DNA from: Wurfbainia villosa
Lineage: Eukaryota; Streptophyta; Magnoliopsida; Zingiberales; Zingiberaceae
NCBI GenBank assembly: GCA_025175895.1
Contig: CM045997.1
Coordinates: 107,308,479-107,372,478 of the forward strand
Length of the DNA: 64,000 nt
Direction: 5' to 3'
Shown: positions 56,451 to 64,000 of the stretch, piece by piece
How positions within the stretch are numbered: position 1 is the first letter of the stretch
How the letters are laid out: every line of letters begins with the position of its first letter
Notes under the pieces: generated by a model
Database searches by the model: none
What the model was told of the DNA's origin: nothing
What the model saw: the letters and a program-made list of their open reading frames with translations, nothing else
Program-made: the position numbers and the translations under genes

Positions 56451-58062
56451 TTAGTGTGAATCGATCACGCTCTTAGGAATCCAAAACCTATTTGAGCTCC
56501 TAGGGTTTACTAGGTATTCCTTAGGGATAACCTCCCTAGATACCCTCCTAATGACCCTTCTAGGCTTGTTAGCCTTGGTCATTTGGGTCTTGCCATGGTT
56601 AACTCTAGGGGTGGCTCCCCTTGTAACTTTCTTAGTGGCTTCCCTAGGTTTCCTTGAAACCCTAGCCACTAGGGATGACTTCCCTAGTAACCTTGGTCTT
56701 CCTAGACCTAGTTTGTGTTCCATAATCAAATGGAACACTATGATAAGTCACCTTAGGCTTAGGTTTGTGACCCAAACCTTTCTTGCCCTTGGTTGACTCT
56801 TGGACCTAGACCCTTGACTTTGACCATTTGACCCTTTTATTTGGTTTTCCATAATCTTAAGGGTCTTCTCAAGTTTCTCAAGCCTTGACCTCAAGGCTTG
56901 ACTCTCCAACTCCAATTTCTTTAATTTGGTGGGCCCATTGTTTGTTTGGTCATTTTTGCCCTTCCTAGGCATATGTCTAGAACTTTTGGGATTAAAACCT
57001 AGGTGGTCCTCAATTTTCTTAATAGATGCCTTAGGTATGATATTTCTAGGGACATTAGTCCCAAATTTCTCCTTATTCATAAGGTGGACACTTTTAGCTC
57101 CTAAACAAAAATATTTGTTATTTTTATCATGCTTTTCATGATAAATTGCAAGTGAATTAAAAACATGCTTTTGACTATTAAATTTAGAGGGTGCATTATT
57201 GAAATATATCTTAGGGATTGCTTTAGAAGCTCCCCCTACATTTGATACTCCCTCTTGAGTCTTCTTGCTCCCCCTAGAGCATTGACTCCTATAGTGCCCT
57301 TTTGATGGAACTTGAAGCAAATGATGTGCTCCTTGCTTCTTTGACTTTGGGCACTGGCATTCTTGACCTTTTCATTGACTTTTGGTGCCAGAGGAGACTT
57401 CTTGACTCTTTTAGGACATTTACTCTTGTAATGTCCTACTTCCCTACACTCAAAGCATATAATGTGATTTTTAATATTAACTGAAATGCTTGAGTTACCT
57501 AAGTCATTAGTGGTGGAAAGATTTTGAGCTTCTTCATCTTGACCGGATGTGGAAACTTCTTCTTGACTTTGCTCTTGATCCGAAGTGGATGGTCTAACTT
57601 CCTCCCCCTCAATCCTAGAGGTGGAGGCTTCTTCCACCTCTTCCAATTCCTCTCCCACCGATCCAGAAGTTGATTCCCTATCAACCTCCAATTCCTCACT
57701 TGAGGCCGGTGATGGTCCTTCATGGAGCTTGGCCAATTCCCTCCAAAGCTCCTTAGCCTCCATGCAATCACCTAGGCTACACAAGAAGCCATTAGGAATT
57801 AAATCAAAAATAAATTTGATTACCTTCTTATTTTCTCGAATTGTTGGAGTTGCTCCTCACTCCATCTCTTCTTTTTAAGGAAGCCACCTTTTGGTCCTCT
57901 TGGATATTCAAATCCTTCCATTAAGATGGACCACTCCTCAAAGTCTCTCATCATGATAAAATCTTCAATTCTTCTCTTCCAAGAATTAAAGCCTTCTCGT
58001 CCATATAATGCGTACGGGACCGGTGTGTTGATGTCCCATCCTAGTTGTTCTTGAACTTCCAT
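56451..58062 (-). pseudogene. gag: Gag of element F: short form, frameshifted
   Basis: The ATG at 58060-58062 opens MEVQEQLGWDIN, as in D. Four open pieces follow in different frames: 58062-57820, 57784-57236, 57320-56748 and 56738-56451. They encode the N-terminal domain, EAKELWRELAKLHEG, the acidic Ser/Glu stretch, zinc knuckle 1 (CFECREVGHYKSKC) and a damaged knuckle 2 (CFKF...). They continue with the coiled segment (LRSRLEKLEKTLK), the basic tail and the linker PKEYLVNP...RFWIPKS. The UBN2 capsid core is missing, as in D. Frameshifts near 57800, 57290 and 56745 make it non-coding now, yet at 56890-56925 it keeps the frame that D has lost. Confidence 0.82.
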
Positions 58063-58130
58063 CTTCTTCTTCTTCACCCTCTAGCATCTTTGTCTTTGCT
58101 CCCGGCGGTTAGTCCGTAGAAGAGCCTCGG

Positions 58131-58142
58131 GCTCTGATACCA
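58131..58142 (-). promoter_or_regulatory. Primer binding site (tRNA-iMet) of element F
   Basis: The minus strand reads TGGTATCAGAGC, two bases from the LTR at 58145. Confidence 0.94.
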
Positions 58143-58144
58143 CT

Positions 58145-59635
58145 TGTTAGGACTTGTGCGCCCGCTAGAGGGGGGTGAATAGCATCGTGCTAGTACGTCG
58201 ATGGAATTCGTTCACATTTGTCTCTACACAATCGTTAGTATGCAATGAAATATAGAAGTACAATATAAAGACAAATACGAATACACAATCACAAGACAAA
58301 GATGTAACGTGGTTCGGAACCTCAAGGTTCCTACTCCACGGATCGGGCTCAAACGAGCCCTAGCAATGCCAATCACACACCACTAAAAAACACTCCTTCT
58401 CGGAACAATCCGGAGGCGAAGAAATCTCGTACAATAGTTTACAACAATAAACTAAAGAAATACAAGAAAATACAAATGAAATACAATGCAAGTAAAGGAA
58501 AAACACTTTACGAATGCTCTTTTGATTGCTTGATCTTTGGTTGCTTGAATTGCACTTGGAGACCCTGATTTGCAGCAACAAATCGCCCCAAAAGCTCCCA
58601 AGAACTGGTGTTGATTTCCACCTCCACGAGCACCATTTAAAGCTACTGCCTGGGCTGGAAATCGCCGATCAGTCGACTGCTCGGGACCATCAGTCGACTG
58701 ATGACACTGTTGCTGTGAGACAACGGTGTAATCCACGCTAGAAAAATCCAACGGCTAGGACATCAGTCGACTGATCATGCCCATCAGTCGACTGATCGAG
58801 CTTTCACTCGACTGCCGACCCAGTAGTCGAGTGGTGACTCGATTCTGTGCCCAAATCTTCGAGCACCAGTCGATTGATCACACGATCAGTCGACTGCTTG
58901 AGTTAGCAGTCGACTGCCCACCTCTGGCAGTCGACTACTGGGATACTTCTCACAGTCAAACCCTAGTTGACTCACACTAGTCGACTGCCATATGACACCA
59001 GTCGACTGGCACACCTCAAAAATGAGATTTTAACCCAAGTATGGTGCCTCCATACTTGCTAGACCACCCTTAGCCTAGACCTAAGCCTTCTAGCCACCTC
59101 CGTCAGCCTCACGCCTATCGGATCCCTCCAAGTCATCCATGACTTGTTAATCCATACGCTAGCCTTCAGGTGCTTCCGTCGGCTATTATCATGCTAAGTC
59201 GGTCTATACCGCCAAGGCCCATTGGGCTTACACTGCAAAGACTTCGCTTGGACTTTATGCCACCAACCATTGGACTTATGCTGCCAAGACTTCAGCCTTG
59301 GACTTTACGCCGCCAATATTCCCCTTGGACTTCTCAAATGCCAAGACTCAAGCTTGGACTTCCCTTGCCAACCCATGTTGGACTTTCCAAATGCCAAGTA
59401 CTCAAGACTTGGACTTTCCCAATGCCAAGTGTCCCACTTGGACTTTCCATGCCAAGTACCCATGACTTGGACTTTCCATTACCAAGACCCATGCTTGGAC
59501 TTCTCATGCCAAGTACTCAAGACTTGGACTTTACCATGACAATTACATTTTCATATTGTTTTTGTCAAACATCAAAACTTCTCTCGAGTCAAACTCGAGT
59601 CTGGTCAATCGTGACCTGGGCCGATTGCACCAACA
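58145..59635 (-). repeat. Element F right LTR (5' LTR), 1491 bp
   Basis: It matches the left LTR. The palindrome cluster lies at 58668-59005 and the hairpin array at 59215-59540. Copies here are cleaner CAGTCGACTG than those in the left LTR. Confidence 0.92.
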
Positions 59636-59640
59636 ACAAC

Positions 59641-59901
59641 CTATGGACAACTCTCCCCTACCATCTGAGCAAAACTTGGTTAGAGAGGAGGGAGCGTACA
59701 GTGAAGTTGTAGGACAAAGAAACAAAGTCACTAAGGGGTGTGCAACCATGATTTTAACTTTGCCAAACCAAGCAGAAATTGAAGATAAGATTCCACCCAA
59801 GCTTCAGGACCCTAGTGAATTTGTTATACCCTGCATGATCTATGGTGAGAGCTTCAATGAAGCACTGTGTGACTTAGGATCATCTATTAGCGTGATGCCC
59901 T
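59641..59901 (+). pseudogene. Gag end and protease start of element G
   Basis: The open frame after F encodes PPKLQDPSEFVIPCMIYGES and then EALCDLGSSISVMPL, the catalytic region of an Athila aspartic protease (D-L-G in place of D-T-G, usual for the group). It is truncated by element I at 59902. Confidence 0.8.
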
Positions 59902-60649
59902 TGTTGGGATGTATACTAAAAAGTCTATCTTTTGTATGAACATCTTTATTTTGAAATAAGAATCACATGATCATTGTTTGCATATTTTTATGGTTATGCA
60001 TATTGTCTAATACTTTACATTGTAGATAATGTGGTGTGTGGTGTCACAAAGGAGATCATGTTATCGGCTCCTTGAAAAGTATAAGTAAAGGCTCATAACC
60101 GAGATGACTTTGGACAAACCATCGGAATGGTTGTAGTGTGATTTGGTATTGGTTTGTCTTGACCATAGAATCACACTAGTGCACTTTGTGTGTATTGAGC
60201 AGGACCGACTTAGAGGTAATTCGATTTATTGCTGACTACATAATCGAATTGGTCCTCGGATATTATATTGTACATGCTCTTAATCCCGATATAATAACGG
60301 GCACATATACTTAATATTCATTTCTTTGATTTACCAATGGGCGAGATTTATAGATTAAATCGATAGGCTCGGTAAGTTGGGAAATGATATTATTTATATG
60401 GTGTGTCATTGATTATAGGAGGAAATCGTGTCCTATATATTAGGATGATGATGTCCTCTTGAGGAGCTCATAAGGTTCATCATGTAAACCATGCAGGTGG
60501 ACTTGGTCCGGCATGATGAAAAGGTTTAGTGGTACTACTCATGGAGTTAGATGTTGATTAATTAATGGTCAGTAAATTAATTAATCGACGGACATTCATG
60601 ATCTTAAACACGGGGAGAAAATGTACAAATAATACATGGAGCCCAAATT
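59902..60649 (+). repeat. Element I: copia-type LTR, interrupted by element J
   Basis: It begins TGTTGGGATGTATACTAAAA, a common plant copia LTR start, directly after the G protease (possible duplication gccct, 59897-59901). No end is reached before J. The assignment and plus orientation rest on the terminal sequence only. Confidence 0.6.
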
Positions 60650-61084
60650 TGTCACGCCCACCCTTTCCAAGGGTCCGGAGGGGCAGCGCGATGCGATCGT
60701 ACATACATGCATTACAACGGAAGACTACTTATACTTCTTACAGCGGAAGACTTTAGACTTTTTTTTTCTTCTTTAAAACATAAACATGCATCATCATTTC
60801 ATAAATACTTCTTTTTAAACATAGAGCATGCATCATCATTTCATAAGTTCTTAGTTAAAGTTGATGAAAATCTTCTTAAAGGAAAACATGCATAAGGAAA
60901 CATAACAGATCTCCTCCACCATGCCACTACCACACACACTTTGCCCCTCCTGCTGCTCCCTTTAGTTTAGCCACCCTTTACCCTTATCTGCAGTACAAGG
61001 GAACATAAACTATAAGCACATAGGCTTAGTAAGATCTTGTCCTACTCACAAAAACCGTACGTCAAGCATTAAGCATATAGCAGT

Positions 61085-61490
61085 GACATGATCATATAAC
61101 ACATATGAGCATAACATTCATATAAACATACAAAAACATATAAACAAACATAACATGCATATAAACATACAAGAACATAAGCAAGCATAACATGCATATA
61201 ACATACCAGAACATAAGCATAGCATTCATATAAACAATCTAAAAACATAAGCAACATAACATGCATATAACATACAAGAACATAAGCAAGCATAACATAC
61301 ATATAACATCATAGAACATAAGCAGACAAAACATAAATATAACATCATAGAACATAAGCAGGCATAACATAAATATAACATCATAGAACATAAGTAGACA
61401 TAACATAAATATAACATCATAGAACATAAGCAGGCATAACATAAAATATAACATCATAGAAAATAAGCAGGCATAACATAAGGACATATG
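61085..61490. repeat. Tandem repeat array in element J LTR (about 36-bp unit)
   Basis: The core unit CATAACAT(A/G)..ATATAACAT followed by (C)ATAGAACATAAGCA is repeated about ten times with variation. The Met/Leu/Tyr-rich minus-strand ORFs here are by-products. Confidence 0.88.
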
Positions 61491-61559
61491 CAGGATACTC
61501 TTTGAAAACATATATTATAGGTATTTAAACATAAATCTGAACATATTGGGCCCGACATT

Positions 61560-61870
61560 GTACCACATCATCATCATCATAGCGCGCATCCCTAAATAGA
61601 CCCGAGGTAGCTAATCTCGAACCTACTAGGTTACTAGGCCCGTACTATGTCCGTCGACCAAGGGGCCATCATCATAACATAGAAGCCCATCCTAGGCTCA
61701 TACTTATGACCGTCGACCTAGGCATCTGGGAGCCCATCTGGTATTAGGTCCGTACTATAACCACCGACCTAGGGGCAATCATAACGTAGAAGCCCATCCT
61801 AGGCCCGTACTATGTCGGTCGGCCTAGGGCATCTTAGGTGCCCATCCCTTTGGACCTTGTTAGGGTCCTG
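61560..61870. repeat. Diverged repeats of GTCCGTCGACCTAGG type in element J LTR
   Basis: Four to five diverged units contain GCCCGTACTATG(T)CCG(T)CGACCTAGGG and AGAAGCCCATCCTAGG. Confidence 0.7.
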
Positions 61871-61889
61871 GTACAAGCCATGCAGAAAG

Positions 61890-62160
61890 TAAAATACATA
61901 TCATGCTTCTTATCATAACATATCATATTTCATTTCATAAACATATCATGTTCCTTATCATAACATATCATATTTTATTTCATAAACGTATCATGTTCCT
62001 TATCATGGCATATCATGTTTCTTCTTCGTATCATAACATATTTCTTCTTCATAACATATCATATTGCTTTTCATAACATATCATGTTCCTTCTTCTTCAT
62101 AACATATCATATTTCTTTTCATACATATCATGTTCCTTCTTTATAACATATCATACATTC
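61890..62160. repeat. TATCAT-rich tandem repeats in element J LTR
   Basis: The unit CATATCATGTTCCTTATCATAA and variants are repeated about ten times. Confidence 0.8.
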
Positions 62161-62639
62161 ATACAATTACAAGGCAATGAGCATAAAATGATCATACATT
62201 TAACATGGTAATGAGCAGAAATTTATCATGCATCCCTACTATTAACATAGACATATGGTAGTGACATAAAGCAATCATGCTAAACCACTTGAGCAAGGAC
62301 TCCTTAACATCATGTTAACATTACACACACATAGGGCATGGCATAAACATCATGAAAAAGTATACATGGAGTGGCCTAAACTTCTACCAAAGTTTTAAGC
62401 CCTAAACAACTTACATATGATCTAACTAACCACATATTAATTCTTTCACATATAAAGCATGGCATGGAAGGAACTTAGGATTTTAGATAAGTCTTGGCCG
62501 AGAGTTTCAAGAAAACCTAAGATCCATTTCTTAAATCTAGCTTAGCTTTCACATGTTTCCTATATCTACATTCAAAACATAGCATGACAATTTATAGATC
62601 ATAGCATAATAGACTTAAATTGGTCTTGGCCGAATGGTT

Positions 62640-62880
62640 CAAAGGACTTAAAGGATCAACCACTTAAATATAGGTTAGCCAACAACATGTTATCTTCATC
62701 TACCATCAAAACATAGCATGAACTCATCTATAGCATGGCATAGAACATGTTATCTTCTTCTAACATCAAACATGGCATGAACTCATTTAAAGCCTAGCAT
62801 AGATCATGTTATCTTCATCTAACATCAAAACATATCATGAACTCATCTAAAGCATGGCATAAAAAAACACATGGGGTCTA
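62640..62880. repeat. About 60-bp tandem repeats in element J LTR
   Basis: Three to four copies of CATGTTATCTTCATCTAACATC followed by AACATAGCATGAACTCAT(C/T)TA and AGCATGGCATAGA are present. Further on, CTTGGCCGA(A/G)(A/T)GGTT recurs about every 120 bp (62491-63140). Confidence 0.8.
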
Positions 62881-63653
62881 AAGGGACTTGGCCGAGAGTC
62901 TTAGAAGGGTTTGAAGACCAACCACTTAACCCATCCCATCTAGAAACCTATCATCATCATATTCATACAAGGTATGGCATAGATCATCATGAAGAGCACA
63001 AGTAATGGTCTTGGCCGAAAGTTTCTTGGAGCTTTTAAGATCAAACACTTAACTAAACCTGTTTAGCAACCTATCAACATCATATTCCTACAAGGTATGG
63101 CATGATTCATCATTGAAAACACAAGCAAGGGTCTTGGCCGAATGGTTCATGAAGAGTTTGACATAATAACATCAATCGAAAAACTACTTGTATGCAGGTG
63201 AGGGGATACTTACATCCTTCGCTTTGTTATTAGTTGGAAAATACCCTAAGGGATGACAAACCCAAAGCCTTCTTCTTGCTTGGGTAGTTTTCGGAAAATT
63301 GAAGGGGAGAAGAGTAGGTTTCGGTGAGGAAGAAGAAGAGAAGGAGAGGATGCCAATTTTGCTTTCTCATGTCTCCTCATTCCCCTATTTATTCACTTGA
63401 AGTGTCCCTTAGCCTCCCTTACCCTTATCTATCATTTCCCATATTCCTCTAATAGCACAACCCTACTGGGTTTCTGGTTATTGGATGCATCTTTAGGGCT
63501 TAGCTATCTACTAGAGGTTTGGGGTTCAATTCCTAGGCCATGCATCCTTTTTTTTGGCTCTATTTCTTTTATTTTTGAAAGAGCCCACATAAAGCCCATT
63601 ATAATCATGCCAAAAATTCTTGTAAAATTGCTAGGAATTTTACGGGCATTACA

Positions 63654-63689
63654 ATCCTTCATACCTTTTAAAAGTTTCGTCCTCGAAAC
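63654..63689 (-). promoter_or_regulatory. Polypurine region of element J
   Basis: The minus strand after the integrase stop reads TTTTAAAAGGTATGAAGGAT and then TGTAATGCCC (LTR start). The TTTCGAGGACGAAACTTT segment just upstream is the typical end of chromovirus pol. Confidence 0.7.
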
Positions 63690-64000
63690 TTAGAACAACT
63701 CTGGGTACTTCTGTTTCATGTCCTCCTCGCGTTCCCAGGTAGCTTCTTCGTACCGTTGATTTTGCCACAGGACCTTTACTAAGGGCACCTCTTTATTCCT
63801 TAGCCTCTTGACTTCTTGGTCTAGTATCTGGATAGGCCGACTTTCATAACTCAAGTCCTCTTGAACTTGCACTGTTTGTGGCTCGATCACTTGGTCCGTA
63901 CTGGAAATGCACTTCTTGAGCATCGAAACGTGGAACACGTTGTGAATAGCCGACATCTCTTGAGGCAGCTCTAGCTCGTAAGCTACCTTGCCAACTCTCT
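63690..64000 (-). CDS. pol: Integrase C-terminus of element J (partial)
   Basis: The frame is open from the window edge to a stop at 63690. The residues are typical of the end of chromovirus polyproteins: VAYELELPQ, SAIHNVFHVSMLKKCI, RPIQILDQEVKRLRNKEVPL and then VKVLW..QRYEEATWERE. The last part is the chromodomain-like tail, thought to guide insertion into heterochromatin. The visible part has no defects. The start lies outside the window; the internal ATG at 63956 is not the true start. Confidence 0.88.
   Translation of the reverse strand, partial: RVGKVAYELELPQEMSAIHNVFHVSMLKKCISSTDQVIEPQTVQVQEDLSYESRPIQILDQEVKRLRNKEVPLVKVLWQNQRYEEATWEREEDMKQKYPELF

Larger units (their letters stand above)
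53193..59635 (-). mobile_element. Element F: gag-only LTR retrotransposon, complete, 6443 bp
   Basis: It is flanked by acaac at 53188-53192 and 59636-59640, with LTRs at both ends, a tRNA-Met primer site (58131-58142) and a polypurine tract (54628-54641). It has the same LTR family and the same short Gag with two knuckles as D. It lacks the second ORF of D, so its interior is 3.5 kb against D's 5.8 kb. There is no pol. Confidence 0.92.
28716..59901 (+). mobile_element. Element G: Athila-like gypsy element, split by four later insertions
   Basis: Its pieces, in order, are: a full LTR (28716-30117), an antisense tRNA-Asp segment, and a truncated second LTR (30176-31227, resumed at 49857-50109). 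Then come a tRNA-Asp primer site, gag (50398-51569 and 53041-53192) and the start of protease (59641-59901). The gaps are elements C, H and F; element I cuts it off at 59902. Each gap is bounded by target duplications and the G sequence reads through them. The LTRs resemble those of Q, so both belong to one family. The 3' portion is not in the window. Confidence 0.85.
60650..63653 (-). repeat. Element J left LTR (3' LTR), 3004 bp
   Basis: Plus-strand ends are TGTCACGCCC and GGGCATTACA (minus: TGTAATGCCC...GGGCGTGACA), a familiar chromovirus LTR terminus. It is rich in tandem repeats. A minus-strand TATA-like AATAAATAGGGG lies near 63384-63395. Confidence 0.85.
60650..64000 (-). mobile_element. 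Element J: chromovirus (gypsy), 3' end
   Basis: A 3-kb LTR is followed (on the minus strand, preceded) by a polypurine region and the C-terminus of integrase with a chromodomain-type tail. The large LTR and the protein motif suggest the Tekay/Del lineage. It runs off the window. The possible left duplication is aaatt (60645-60649). Confidence 0.85.

Noticed and set aside
59556..59939. One continuous 127-residue gene
   Set aside because: The frame joins F's LTR, the G protease start and element I's LTR by chance; only 59641-59901 is genuine coding sequence.
61069..61511. Met/Leu/Tyr/Cys-rich minus-strand ORFs
   Set aside because: They are produced by the 36-bp tandem repeat of the chromovirus LTR and have no start context or domain.

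Overview
This is nuclear DNA from a flowering plant with a transposon-rich genome. Angela-type and SIRE-like copia elements, Athila-type gypsy elements with a tRNA-Asp primer site, a chromovirus and a CACTA transposon all occur here. The dominance of Angela and SIRE-like families fits a large-genome monocot, but the genus cannot be fixed. I found no intact host gene. Nearly every base belongs to a transposable element, and the elements are nested. I name them by letter: A, K, O, B, Q, G, C, D, H, F, I, J.

Left block (1-5737). Element A is a minus-strand gag-only LTR element (left LTR end at 1-132, right LTR 3238-4450). It lies inside LTR K (4451-5209), and an unassigned 0.5 kb follows.

The large host element is O, a minus-strand gag-type element. 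Its 3' LTR starts at 5738 and its other end lies beyond the window. A 4.07-kb CACTA transposon (6992-11057, TSD CAC) sits in this LTR and carries a captured exon of a copine/RGLG-type ubiquitin-ligase gene. O's internal region holds element B (11894-27944, TSD tatca). B's 3' LTR was split by Q (19322-26896), a pol-less Athila-like element. O was hit again at 28716 by the Athila-like element G.

G is broken into pieces by later insertions. C (31228-49851, TSD cgaac) is a decayed Angela element; its 3' LTR took D (38451-46993, TSD cgcaa) and a LINE-like retroposon (47573-48473). Further insertions into G are solo LTR H (51570-53035), F (53193-59635, TSD acaac) and copia LTR I (from 59902). I is interrupted by chromovirus J (from 60650), which runs off the right end. 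Nesting reaches four levels: O>G>C>D and O>G>I>J.

The most interesting material concerns A, B, D, F and O. These copia-type elements show no pol in the parts that are visible. Their Gag stops where protease would normally begin. B and D carry a second open reading frame, apparently spliced after a tiny first exon, and distantly similar to the ATHILA-type ORF of Q. A cluster of TCGA-centred palindromes (mostly CAGTCGACTG) plus a TATA box lies in their LTRs and again just upstream of the spliced ORF. This suggests one promoter module used twice. Separately, G has an LTR joined to an antisense tRNA-Asp sequence and then to a truncated second LTR. This looks like reverse transcription that ran into its own tRNA primer.

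All coordinates, repeats and alignments were read by eye. Family names rest on recognised motifs, not on database searches.
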